64,000 bases of DNA from Marasmius tenuissimus (lineage: Eukaryota > Basidiomycota > Agaricomycetes > Agaricales > Marasmiaceae), in assembly GCA_029532415.1 (NCBI GenBank), contig JAQOTA010000025.1, forward strand, positions 62,001 through 126,000, written 5' to 3'. Under the pieces are notes generated by a model. It worked only from the letters and a program-made list of their open reading frames with translations. It was not told the origin of the DNA and ran no database searches. Shown here in pieces: positions 46,761 to 56,627 of the stretch. A program made the position numbers and the translations under genes. Each line of letters opens with the position of its first letter. Position 1 is the first letter of the stretch.

Positions 46761-46829
46761 GGGGTTGAGAGTGACTGCGCAACCCGTATACACGATGTTG
46801 ATTTGGGATCATTCCTAGTACAGTCCAGC

Positions 46830-48140
46830 ACCTGTCAAAGCTCTGCGCACACAAAGCATCCTCGATGCCCTAGTCCTGGCTTCGGTGACCTTGAAGTGCA
46901 GTAAGACAGAGTAAGGCGCTGTAGAGAGTTCTATCACTGACCGGATCATCTAATGGCTGCGGAAATTGTCAGTGAGTGGGCATACTACCTCGAGTTTGAG
47001 TGAAGATATAGTATGCAGGCGCGATCCGTCATCCGACTTGAAAGCAGCTCCTCAGTATGCCAGTTCATTCCACACGGGAGTCACTGATCCAACGCAGATC
47101 AAAGCATCTAGTGAGAGAAGAAGGCTGTTGGATCGTGAAGAGTGGGCGAGGCATCTGAGCCCATCTACCATCACATACCGATGAAACTGGCGTGTGGGCT
47201 GCCTCGGTTATGGAATGTTTGGGATACTTCGGGTTGAAGAACTTGTTGTGTCTTTTAGAGGTATCGCACAAACACCGTTGACACCAACTGTATACTACGG
47301 GAGGAGTTACACCAGTGAAACCATGTCGACCTCCCCAGTGGCTGGTGAGGGCCGTCAGCTAGGACAAGGTTCATATAGACTGCCGGCACCTGGTCAAAAG
47401 TGTTATACACAGTAAGACGGCGCTCACGAAGTGACAGACTGACTGTAATTTGAAAGGAATGTAAGTATGGCACTAATTGATAGAGAATAATCAGTATAAT
47501 TTCGGCTGACCACCCACTGAGAAGACCCACCAGGCTGAACGGGATGGTCAGATCCTGCCAGGCTGGCCGGCATGACCAGAAGTCGTCCACACGAGCGACC
47601 TTGCTAGAGGCCGTCAGGATGCGCAACCCGGTCAGAAGCCGTTAGCATGGCCGGTATTATCAGAACCTGTCAAACTAATTGGCATGGCGAGAAGCCGTTA
47701 GGGCGACCGACATGTCGAGAAGCTTCGAGAATGATTGGCGTGGTCAGAAACTCTCGGCCTGTGTGTTATTGTCAGTGCGGGTACGTCTGGAAGTTCTGAC
47801 AAGACAACGTTAGTATAGTGAGAATGATCAGGATGTAAAATACTTGAGGAAAGTGTGCATCCACAACAAGCATTACCACCCACGTCAAGCTATAGCTAGG
47901 CTCGCTGTTTCTCATAGCTATCACACAGGGTATATGATGTTGATAGGCAATAGACAACATGGCATTGAGGAAACTACAATGTGCGATATGGTACCGACAG
48001 CAAGACACACGTACAAGCAAATAGCAACGAAAAGGAAAGCAAGTAGAAGCAAGCAACGAGAACAAAGGCAAAAGCAGCAAGAAAGTGAGAAATGATGCAG
48101 CGAGTACAGCACGAACGAACAAGAATAGAGTGAACAAACT
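46830..48140. other. Intergenic with degenerate repeat tract
   Basis: No gene supported. The 47545-47765 part contains recurring units around GGCATGACCAGAAG, GGTCAGAAGCCGTTAG and GGCATGGCGAGAAGCCGTTAG, an old interspersed or tandem repeat with a period of roughly 50 bp. The remainder shows shadow frames only. Confidence 0.45.
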
Positions 48141-48850
48141 AGTTGCCACCAGCGGCGGTGGCAGCAGCCTCTATCTGATTGTGGTGCTCATGGAACCTTG
48201 CGAGATTGGATCCATCCTTGGGTTTTGAGGATCAGAGCGTCTTCTCGACACGGCCCTTTGGGTTACCAAAAGCCTCCCTAGAATATTTTCAGTCAGTGAC
48301 AACACATATAGAATTAAAAAAGGACAGACAACGTACTCGTTCCAAAAGGCAAGAATCTTCTTCTTCTGATCATCTTCCAGCCGCTCGTAGATCTTGAAGG
48401 TGTTGTAGAAGAAGTGGGTGAACAAGAATTCCTTGTCGTTGCTCCCCCATCTCTCGAGGTCGCAGATCGCGAATCGTGTCTAAACATCTCGTCAAGAAGG
48501 GAAGAGATAGCGATGAGAAAGAAACTTACACGAGGTTGCAACGTATATCATGAATTCTGGGGTCGTGTATTGCATGTCCATGGCCCGAGCATTGTCAACG
48601 TGTTTGTTCTGGCAGCCAACCTTTCTGGAGGTAAGAATTCTTCAAGCACACTGGAGGAACGTGTGAGAGCCATGCAATCATGGAGGCAAGGGAATGTTAC
48701 TCTGGTTAGAATTTGCGACTCCAGAAACCCTGACTCAAAAAACTCCTCACCATCGCCATCTTGAAGAGCGTTGACCTCAGAAGCATTGTCTGGAGGAGTG
48801 TTGACCCGCGAGATGTCGAACAGAAAAGCTGGAACGTCAGCTGCTGTGAG
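48141..48850 (-). pseudogene. DUF6698-like transposon-associated gene, 3' part, broken
   Basis: Reading leftward from the Copia element, three pieces fit: an exon ending ...MQYTTPEFMIYVATS, an exon TRFAICDLERWGSNDKEFLF continuing to KILAFWNE, and a last exon with AFGNPKGRVEKTL. In frame after a TGA (48232-48234) the sequence still codes (SSKPKDGSNLARFHEHHNQ) to a natural stop near 48142, so that TGA looks like a nonsense mutation, of the kind CGA gives by C-to-T change. The fold pattern (aromatic-rich exon after a DNARAMDM stretch) resembles DUF6698 proteins, common beside KDZ and Plavaka transposons of mushrooms. Assignment is tentative. Confidence 0.5.
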
Positions 48851-48855
48851 TTCCT
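48851..48855 (+). other. Target-site duplication TTCCT, left copy
   Basis: TTCCT directly precedes the left LTR and recurs directly after the right LTR at 55246-55250. Confidence 0.9.
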
Positions 48856-49176
48856 TGATGAGCCGGCATGACGCCTAGCGCAGAGGACTACAACATGGCT
48901 ACACTACTACTTACCAGAGAGGAGTTTAGAGAGATAGAGGCGAGACGTAGAAGCTCAAGCACACTGTAGATTCATGTAGAGAACTACGAGCTTATATACA
49001 TGTAGAGATAATAGAACTACCATATAGGGACGACAATAGGGATTGTACATATGAGCATAATGAACAATGAAGAATAGAACAATAGCGAATGCATTGTCCC
49101 GCATAATACAATGGCAGGAAGTATGAACCGGGACTTCGGATATACCGGGATCTAATTATAGTCCACGGATTCAACA
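48856..49176 (-). repeat. 3' LTR of Copia element (321 bp)
   Basis: Minus-strand ends TGTTGAATCC...GGCTCATCA. A TATATAAG promoter-like box is at about 48990-48998. It differs from the other LTR at one position (A versus G within ATGGCAGGAAG/ATGGCGGGAAG). Confidence 0.95.
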
Positions 49177-49187
49177 CACCCCCTCGC
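49177..49187 (-). promoter_or_regulatory. Polypurine tract
   Basis: Minus-strand GCGAGGGGGTG directly adjoins the 3' LTR, the expected plus-strand primer. Confidence 0.8.
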
Positions 49188-49218
49188 TAAGTGCAGCTGA
49201 AAAGCGCATCTGAGCGAA

Positions 49219-52200
49219 TCAAGTGGACGAATAGAATTCAAGTCCAAGGTGATCTCTGAACCGTAAGAACTTCTCATGTCTGAGATTCTTCGTAAACATA
49301 TCTGCGGGATTATAGACTCCTTCAATAAAGAACAACTCGACTTTGCCATCTTCAACACACGATCGAATATAGTGATATCGAATATCGATGTGCTTGGTTC
49401 GGCGTTCTTGAACCGGATTAGATGCAATGAAGATAGAGCCCTGATTGTCTCCGCAGATTGGAATAGGACCTAAGTCGATTCCAAGTTCAGAGAGTAGCGA
49501 TCTTATCCAGGAAGCTTGACGACTGCAATCCGACAGTGCCATATACTCAGCTTCAGTGGAAGAAAGAGCTACAGTCTTCTGGGCGTGTGATTGCCACGAG
49601 AAGATGCCGCCTGCTAACTTGAAGAAGTAGCCAGTAATCGAACGGCGTTTGATGGGATCGGCAGCCCAATCCGAGTCTGTGAACGCAAGAAGACCTCCAT
49701 CAGAGTCACCATCGTAGACAAGTGAATAATCTGATGTGCCAGCAAGATAGTGGCAGATGTAAAGAGCTTTATCGAGGTGTTCCTTCGTTGGATTAGAAGA
49801 GAACTGGGAAAGCTTCGTAACTGCATAGGCAATATCAGGACGTGTGCCCAGCATAATGTACAGAAGCGACCCAATCACAGACTGGAATTTGGAACGAATG
49901 GCAGGATTGACTGGACCATCGTTGGGAGTTGGCACATAGCCAGCAGGTAATGGTGTAGGAGCACCTTTCGCATTCTGCATCCCGAAACGTTCAAGGACTT
50001 TCTTCAGATAATCCTTCTGGTCAATCATAATCTTATTGCCTTCTCGACGAATGCTCATGCGGAGAAACTCACTAGCATCACCCATATCGCGGCATTCCCA
50101 TCGAGCCATGAACTCGGCTTTCTTCTTGTCAACAAAAGCTTTGTTAGGACCCATGAAGAGTGCATCGTCAATGTATATGATCGCATACACAACTTCACCA
50201 CTCTTCGGATCTTTGCAGATGAAGAGTCCAGCATCAGAAGTCAGGCGTTTGAAACCTAATACTTCCATGGACGAGCTGAGGGTTCGCCACCACTCAAGGG
50301 CAGCTTGCTTCAGTCCATATAATGCACGACGCAGGCGTAGTACCTTACGTTCTTGGCCCTTGACTTTGAAGCCTTCAGGTTGTTCCATGTAAATCTCCTC
50401 AACAAGATCGCCATAAAGGAAGGCGTTCTTAACATCAACAGAGGTGATGTACCAGTTCTTTAGAGCTGCGAGAGCAAGCATCATACGAACAGTCTCATAA
50501 CGGACAACTGGTGAGAAGATCTCATCAAAATCGACACCTTCGACCTGAGAGAAACCTTTGGCAACAAGCCTCGCTTTCTTGCGACCATTCGATTTGACAT
50601 CGAAGACCCATCTATTTCTGATGGCTTTGCGACCTTTAGGCAAGTCACAGAGTTCGAAGACCTTGTGCTTACGAAGTGCCTCAAGTTCTTCGTGGCAAGC
50701 AGTCTTCCATTCCTTCTGTTGCTCAACAGGCAACTTTAGAATATCGCGGAGTGTCCACTCTCTGATGTTAGAGAAATCAGGAGTATCGGACGTTGGAAGC
50801 GAATCGTGAATTGGAACGGCATTGTTCAACAGGTAAATCACGAATCCTACTCCCCCTTCTTGGGTCAGTCTTTCGACTACGCTTTCTTCCTCATGCGACT
50901 CAGTGCTTCCACTAGGTTCTGGAGCAGGCGGAGGCGGAAGTGGACCAGGAATCCCCTTTTTACCACTTTTGCCTTTCCTAGATCGCGAAGAGCTAGGACA
51001 ATCAACTGGATGTGAAGGTTCTTTATCTCCAGTGACGTTTCTCCAAGTATTTTTATTTTCTAAGTCGCGAATAATATCTGAGGGTCTATTTGGGTTCCGC
51101 TGTTCACCAAATATGTTACCAGGTTGCGTTGTACCCTTCCGCTGCCTCGAAGACTGGCGTGGACCATCCGCTGCTGGTGCAGGCGGAGGAACGGCGGGTT
51201 CGCCTGGAGGCGTCGGAGGACCAGATTGAGGGAGTGGCATATCCCCTGGCGCAGGGCCACCTGCAGGTTCGTCAACCTGAGGTTCTGATCTCTTAGAAGG
51301 TTCGGAGCGACGTCTGAGATCTGGTAATGGAGTATCAAAACCGTCATCATCAGAGTCTTCATCTTCCGAAGGAATGTTGGGATTTTCACCCAAAGTAAAT
51401 GGTTCACTACCGACAGGTGTGAAGCCACGAGTTTTGGCATCAGGACATTTATTGTACAGCGTCTCATCGAATAGTGCAGTGCTACCTTTGAATATGGAAT
51501 TATTACTTTGCATGAACAGGAAGCCTTTCATCCCATCTTGGTAGCCAATGAAAGTCATTAACTCACTACGAGGAGCGAGCTTATTCTTCCTACGATCTTC
51601 AGGAATGAAGACGTAGGCTGCACAACCCATAACTCGGAGATGTGAAACATCAGGTGCTTCGCCGTAAAGCATTTCGAACGGAGTTCGCCAGCTCAAACGT
51701 TGCACAGGAGTGTGATTGTAGAGGTGGACGGCGTGCACATGGCAAAATTCCCACCAGGACTGAGGCATACAAGCTTCAAAGCGAAGAGCTTCAGCCTTCT
51801 CATGAATTGTCCTGTTAAATCGTTCAGCACGACCGTTTTGTTGTGGTGTGTACGGTATGCTCTGATCCCTTTGGATCCCATACTCTTTCAGTACTGCATC
51901 GAACTTATCTCCTTTGTACTCTCCCCCTTCATCGGACATCCAGGTCTTAACAACAGCATTGAATTGCGTCTTGACCATAGTAAGGAAGTCCCTCAAAGCG
52001 GGTACTGCCTCGTCTTTCGTCTTGAGCTTGGAGGTCCAAACGTAGGACGTGCAGTCATCGAGAAAAGAGATGTAGTACTTGTACCGGTGATATGATTCAG
52101 CTGGGTACGACTTTAAATCCGAATGTATGTGTTCAAACGGTTTAGAAGCTCTAGTAGTAGAGTTGGGGAACGATTTCTCATGCATCTTGCCTTCAGCACA

Positions 52201-54627
52201 ACCACGACACAGAGGTGTCTTCTTAGTAGGCATCTTTAGGTCAAGTGGGAAACCTTGCGTATGTTTCCGAGCTTTATTCAGGGCTTTATCCGACGGATGC
52301 CCAAAGCGTCTGTGCTCAATATCGTAGTTGACGTTGTAAACGACCGACTTGGCCATTAAAACCTCAGCAGATGCTTTCCGCGAGTGTACCCAATAAATGG
52401 TTTGACCAGGCATATGGGGGTAGGAAACAAGCGACTGTCGTCGCTGTGATGAATAGAAGGCTAACTTCTTCGCGTTTCCACGAATTGATAGACCATCTTG
52501 AAGGAACTCTCCCATTGATAGTAGACGTATGTCCAATTGAGGTATGTAATAAACAGGATAGAGTCGCGAAACACGCTCAGTAAGTTTCCCGTCATGTCCT
52601 TCAACGTTATGCTTAATGAAGACAGTGCCTTTACCCTTGATCTGTATTGGGTTGCCCTTATTCGCAGTATTTACGATAGGACCATCAAGCGATTCATATT
52701 CAGCGAAATCATTCAAATCATTCGTGAAATGAGAGGAGGCACCAGAATCAAGGAGCCAACCCTGTGCGTTGTTCACACTTTTCTTTCCCTTACATTGAGT
52801 ACAACCCACAAAGTGGGTGGAAATAGCATTGCAAAAATGTACAAGTGATTCCAGATCACTACGACTACCGCGCGCACTACTGATACCAACTAGTTGAGAG
52901 CAGTGCTGTAGGTTTGCATCAGCTTGGGAAAGCAGGTCAAGGTATGGTACTTGCCTGTCATCGTGGAACGATCCAAGAGAGACGTCATCCGGGACGTCCT
53001 CAACCCCTGCAGCTTCGGCAATATCGTTGTCAACATCATTACCGAATAGAGAGGTCATATCTTCCATACCGTCGTCAGATCCCCAGTCCATCTCTACATC
53101 TTCATCAGGATCAGCGCTACGAGAGCGTTTAGAAGAAGTAGAAGAAGGAGATCCGGCTCCCTCATATCCCTCATCATCCTCCAAAAGACGCTTGGACAAG
53201 GACGCACGTGGTTGTTCAATGCGGTCCTGGAGCGAACGATTGGTGGCGGACGTGACGATCTGTTCGAAGGGTTTGAGATACCGCGCCGTCTTGGGGGCAC
53301 CAAGTCTGTCAGCAAGGGAACGTGCTCCACGGACATCATCAAATACTGACTGAGATGGCTTGAAACCTGTGAAGGACTGCATAGCAGCCGGGTTCTTTTT
53401 GACAGCTGGCTGGGGGACAGTGCTGTCGCAGGACTTGTCCCAGTGACCGGTGAAGTGAGCTGGGGGCGGTGATCCCATAGCGCGAACAGGAGGGGCGCTG
53501 GCAATCTCAGCACACAAGGAGTTATTTACCGCGTTCAACGCGATACGTTCCCTGCGGTTGGTGATCGAGGAATAGGGACGGATAGGAGCGGGGGAAGCTA
53601 CGACGGATGCATAGGATGCCAGATGGGAGTGACCATGCGACCGATTGTTACCACCGTTGTTACCGCCGGCGTTGCCGGGACCCTGATGCTGGTTGATACC
53701 ACCGCGGGTACCACGCTGCTGCTGCTTCTTCTTCTTACCGTTGTTCTGGTTCGAAGAAGGATGTTGCTGCTGCTGCTGTGGTTGACGTTGTTGGCCACGC
53801 TGCTGCTGTCCACGCTGCTGACGTTGCTGCGGTGGACGCTGCTGCTGACCAAAGGATGGCTCGCGGTTGCCAGCACGCTTGACCGCAGAGAGGCGGTTGG
53901 CAAGCTGAGGGTTCTGACGTTCATATTCAACCATGATAGCTTCATGAACGTCACCAACGGTGAGGGCAGTGTCACTATCAGGATCTCTTGAGAAATCATG
54001 AAGAGATTTGGAGGAAGCGGCGTCCCATTCGGGAGGAATAGCTGCGATGAGAAGGAGGGCTTTGATCAACTCGGGGAGTTCAACCCCGACCTCGGCAAGA
54101 CGTTCAATGTAGTGTTTGAACTTGGCGATGCCAGCCTGGGGATGGCTGGTGGTAAGCCGGAAGGACACCAGTTTGACGAAGTCGCCATAAATGGCAGACA
54201 AGGTTGGTTCGCCATAGGTGGTGACGATGATGGACCAGGCTTTGGCAGCGTCCATGTCCTTGAGAGGTTCAAAGACTTCCTTCGTAGAGGTCAACTGAAT
54301 GATACCCATCAGCTGGAGGTCTTTCTCCTCCCATGCTTCCAGCGCGGTGTTGTACGCCGTGATCTGAGCATCGGTAGGAGGGTGACGATCAGGTTCGTCG
54401 TCACTGTCAGTTCCAGCTGCAGGCGGAGCAGTTCCACCAGGGGGAGTAGTGACGGTAATGGTCGGAACAATGGGTTCCCCCAGCGGGTACGTAGGCTTCT
54501 TAGCCACACCAGTGAGGTGACAATAGAGGCCTTGAGCCTTGGTAACAGCTTCCATTTCGCCGTTATAAGTCTGGCGGAATCCAGTGCCGTCGAAGCGACC
54601 GGAGAAGAATTTCTTAACGTCGAACAT
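49219..54627 (-). CDS. Copia Gag-Pol polyprotein (1802 aa)
   Basis: Single uninterrupted frame. Gag (about 1-250) includes a UBN2-like core. A Gln/Arg/Asn/Gly-rich tract follows at about 259-340, where Copia Gag usually has a CCHC zinc knuckle; I see no CCHC. Protease has DSGASSHF at about 626. The pre-integrase HHCC-like region includes HRRFGHPS and CRGCAEGKMH. The integrase DDE residues lie in HSDLKSY (about 839), MSDEGGEYKG (about 896) and NGRAERFNR (about 934). A proline-rich linker lies at about 1100-1280. Reverse transcriptase has VDVKNAFLYG and the catalytic YIDD at about 1484. RNase H has FTDSDWA (about 1649), LSSTEAEY and HIDIRYHYI (about 1745). The polyprotein is complete, and gag and pol are in the same frame, so no frameshift site is needed. 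Confidence 0.96.
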   Translation of the reverse strand: MFDVKKFFSGRFDGTGFRQTYNGEMEAVTKAQGLYCHLTGVAKKPTYPLGEPIVPTITVTTPPGGTAPPAAGTDSDDEPDRHPPTDAQITAYNTALEAWEEKDLQLMGIIQLTSTKEVFEPLKDMDAAKAWSIIVTTYGEPTLSAIYGDFVKLVSFRLTTSHPQAGIAKFKHYIERLAEVGVELPELIKALLLIAAIPPEWDAASSKSLHDFSRDPDSDTALTVGDVHEAIMVEYERQNPQLANRLSAVKRAGNREPSFGQQQRPPQQRQQRGQQQRGQQRQPQQQQQHPSSNQNNGKKKKQQQRGTRGGINQHQGPGNAGGNNGGNNRSHGHSHLASYASVVASPAPIRPYSSITNRRERIALNAVNNSLCAEIASAPPVRAMGSPPPAHFTGHWDKSCDSTVPQPAVKKNPAAMQSFTGFKPSQSVFDDVRGARSLADRLGAPKTARYLKPFEQIVTSATNRSLQDRIEQPRASLSKRLLEDDEGYEGAGSPSSTSSKRSRSADPDEDVEMDWGSDDGMEDMTSLFGNDVDNDIAEAAGVEDVPDDVSLGSFHDDRQVPYLDLLSQADANLQHCSQLVGISSARGSRSDLESLVHFCNAISTHFVGCTQCKGKKSVNNAQGWLLDSGASSHFTNDLNDFAEYESLDGPIVNTANKGNPIQIKGKGTVFIKHNVEGHDGKLTERVSRLYPVYYIPQLDIRLLSMGEFLQDGLSIRGNAKKLAFYSSQRRQSLVSYPHMPGQTIYWVHSRKASAEVLMAKSVVYNVNYDIEHRRFGHPSDKALNKARKHTQGFPLDLKMPTKKTPLCRGCAEGKMHEKSFPNSTTRASKPFEHIHSDLKSYPAESYHRYKYYISFLDDCTSYVWTSKLKTKDEAVPALRDFLTMVKTQFNAVVKTWMSDEGGEYKGDKFDAVLKEYGIQRDQSIPYTPQQNGRAERFNRTIHEKAEALRFEACMPQSWWEFCHVHAVHLYNHTPVQRLSWRTPFEMLYGEAPDVSHLRVMGCAAYVFIPEDRRKNKLAPRSELMTFIGYQDGMKGFLFMQSNNSIFKGSTALFDETLYNKCPDAKTRGFTPVGSEPFTLGENPNIPSEDEDSDDDGFDTPLPDLRRRSEPSKRSEPQVDEPAGGPAPGDMPLPQSGPPTPPGEPAVPPPAPAADGPRQSSRQRKGTTQPGNIFGEQRNPNRPSDIIRDLENKNTWRNVTGDKEPSHPVDCPSSSRSRKGKSGKKGIPGPLPPPPAPEPSGSTESHEEESVVERLTQEGGVGFVIYLLNNAVPIHDSLPTSDTPDFSNIREWTLRDILKLPVEQQKEWKTACHEELEALRKHKVFELCDLPKGRKAIRNRWVFDVKSNGRKKARLVAKGFSQVEGVDFDEIFSPVVRYETVRMMLALAALKNWYITSVDVKNAFLYGDLVEEIYMEQPEGFKVKGQERKVLRLRRALYGLKQAALEWWRTLSSSMEVLGFKRLTSDAGLFICKDPKSGEVVYAIIYIDDALFMGPNKAFVDKKKAEFMARWECRDMGDASEFLRMSIRREGNKIMIDQKDYLKKVLERFGMQNAKGAPTPLPAGYVPTPNDGPVNPAIRSKFQSVIGSLLYIMLGTRPDIAYAVTKLSQFSSNPTKEHLDKALYICHYLAGTSDYSLVYDGDSDGGLLAFTDSDWAADPIKRRSITGYFFKLAGGIFSWQSHAQKTVALSSTEAEYMALSDCSRQASWIRSLLSELGIDLGPIPICGDNQGSIFIASNPVQERRTKHIDIRYHYIRSCVEDGKVELFFIEGVYNPADMFTKNLRHEKFLRFRDHLGLEFYSST

Positions 54628-54910
54628 GGTAGTAAGAGGTTAGGTTTGGTGTTGGATCTGGAAAAGACAGCATCAGCATGCGTCTAATCAACACAGGGAG
54701 CAGCCATCAAGGCGCTATGCTCAACGAGGAGCATTGGATCCTTGAGATCCGATGTCGTCGAAGGACGTACATCAATGCCATAGATCGAGCACTCAATTAA
54801 GAGGTCGATGGCAACATGCAGGTCTAGCCTAGCTAGCCGATGACAGCAGCCTAGGGGCGCTCGTTGCTGACAGCAGCCATTAAGGCGCTCATCATTGTAG
54901 TCGGGCTAAC

Positions 54911-54924
54911 CGGGGCCCATAACC
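54911..54924 (-). promoter_or_regulatory. Primer-binding site, initiator tRNA-Met internal (half-tRNA) type
   Basis: Immediately inside the 5' LTR the minus strand reads GGTTATGGGCCCCG. Its complement GGGCCCATAACC is the anticodon arm of eukaryotic initiator tRNA-Met, not a tRNA 3' end. This matches the half-tRNA priming known for Drosophila copia and relatives. Confidence 0.75.
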
Positions 54925-55245
54925 TGATGAGCCGGCATGACGCCTAGCGCAGAGGACTACAACATGGCTACACTACTACTTACCAGAGAGGAGTTTAGAG
55001 AGATAGAGGCGAGACGTAGAAGCTCAAGCACACTGTAGATTCATGTAGAGAACTACGAGCTTATATACATGTAGAGATAATAGAACTACCATATAGGGAC
55101 GACAATAGGGATTGTACATATGAGCATAATGAACAATGAAGAATAGAACAATAGCGAATGCATTGTCCCGCATAATACAATGGCGGGAAGTATGAACCGG
55201 GACTTCGGATATACCGGGATCTAATTATAGTCCACGGATTCAACA
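54925..55245 (-). repeat. 5' LTR of Copia element (321 bp)
   Basis: Identical to the 3' LTR apart from one visible base. It contains the promoter-like TATATAAG at about 55059-55067. Between it and the Gag start lies a 297-nt leader. Confidence 0.95.
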
Positions 55246-55250
55246 TTCCT
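55246..55250 (+). other. Target-site duplication TTCCT, right copy
   Basis: Direct repeat of the five bases at 48851-48855. Confidence 0.9.
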
Positions 55251-56379
55251 TGCCATCCTGCATTCAGTATTGCTTCAGGATGCTGTAGATTGGAACGGGT
55301 TAGGTAGAAACGAATGAAAAGAGACGAATAGACTTACTCTTTTCGGGTCCATCCGTTGCCGTCCCGATACTTGACAATGTCATCTCAGTGCAGCTGCAGC
55401 TCGAGGAGGACATCGTTCTCGATGCCTCTCTCAGCCTTTGATCCTTCCCTGAAGTCCTGAACACAGCTGGTCTGCGTGAAGATGTTCGGGCTGACAAGCT
55501 TCTCAATAGATTTCTTCAACTCGTGGTTGTTGTCGTAGAGAACTTGATTGGCGGTGGCCGTCATCTGGGTAGAGATCGATGTCAGTTGATGTCCAAGAGC
55601 AAGCCAGCAGTCAACGTACTGCAAAGGCCATATCAGCAAAATCCTTTGGTTCTTGGTGCTGTGCACAGAACTCTGCAAAGGTGAGGAAGATGGGTGTTTT
55701 GGCGTTGAGCTTGCCCCAAGCCTCGAGTGCATCTCCCAAGAGATCTTCGGGGGTCCTTGTTTCGAAGGTTGAGTAGGTGTATGTGCCTGAAAAGTGATGG
55801 ACGTACTCTACAACCTCTTGCTCGTCTGATGATGGCTCTGTCGGCTCTTGATCCTGATTTATGGGCCAATCTTCGCCCTCCTGGTTTCTGTTTGCAGCCT
55901 GAGGGTCTTGTTCCAACTGGGGTGGTGGTGAGGCAGGAGTAGATGGGAGTTCCTTGATGAACACAACCCATTCATCGTCATCTTGGTTCTCCAACCTCAT
56001 GCCTTCGATAACGACGACATAGAGCGGCAGACATGGGTCTATGCATCTCTTGAAGTACTTGGCAGCCTCCTCGAGCTTCTCCTTTGTAGACTTCTCCTTG
56101 GGTTGTTGCATACGTCTGTATATGCACATATCAGTATCAGTAACGGTAAGAGATTAAACAAGAACTGCTAACATACTTTGTTTGGGGCTTCTTTGCCTTC
56201 CTGGTGTCCTTGAGAGCAGCCTCGCAATCCTTGCGTTTCTTTTCGGCCGCTTTCTCACATGGATTTCTGCGTACTGGAGGAACAATCGGAGACAATGGAG
56301 GAGGAGTAGTCAGAGCACAACTGGCAGAGCCTCGGGTATGAGCAGACTGGGCCTGAGTGCGAGAGGAGCTGGTGGGCAT
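55251..56379 (-). pseudogene. Hypothetical TE-associated gene, 5' part, probably cut by the Copia insertion
   Basis: Starts MPTSSSRTQAQSAHTRGSAS (56379). A basic coiled segment (CEKAAEKKRKDCEAALKDTR) is followed by an intron at about 56170-56115. A long exon then runs to about 55615, with KEKLEEAAKYFKRCIDPCLP, an acidic/Pro/Gln linker and TFAEFCAQHQEPKDFADMAF. A further exon ends in a stop at 55385 after LLELQLH; other frames continue with a donor GTAAGT near 55336 and an acceptor CTACAG near 55283. The Copia element begins 33 bp after that acceptor, so it most likely landed in an exon of this gene, whose 3' part is the DUF6698-like remnant at 48141-48850. That join is inference. A G-rich run (56405-56446) lies upstream. 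Confidence 0.5.
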
Positions 56380-56627
56380 TGTGATGGTGGTGGTACGGGA
56401 GCAAGAGGCATTGGGGAAGGGAGGGAGGGAGGGGAGGGGGGGGATTTATAGACTGGGGGCACAGAGTTTGAAAATGTGTCAAGGTGCGTCACCCCATATT
56501 TGGCTGGGACGCGTATGTCACTCCTGTCACACAGGTCATGCAAGAGGGTCACAATAATGAATTGGCTGCAGGTAGCGCTACGTAGAACATGTAGCTATAT
56601 TAAGAAGAAAGTAAATACAATGTGAAA

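Larger units (their letters stand above)
48856..55245 (-). mobile_element. Full-length Ty1/Copia LTR retrotransposon, very young
   Basis: 6390 bp, transcribed on the minus strand: 5' LTR 54925-55245, primer site 54911-54924, one gag-pol frame 54627-49219, polypurine tract 49177-49187, 3' LTR 48856-49176, 5-bp target duplication TTCCT. The order protease-integrase-RT-RNase H is Copia. The LTRs begin TG and end CA and differ at one base that I can see, and the 1802-codon frame has no stop, so insertion is recent and the element could still be active. Confidence 0.96.

Noticed and set aside
53623..53991. Leu/Val/Thr-rich 122-aa plus-strand frame that looks like membrane repeats
   Set aside because: Antisense shadow of the Gln/CAG-rich tract in Copia Gag.
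53998..54687. 229-aa plus-strand frame
   Set aside because: Lies antisense to conserved Gag coding; no domain, and codon pattern follows the Gag frame.
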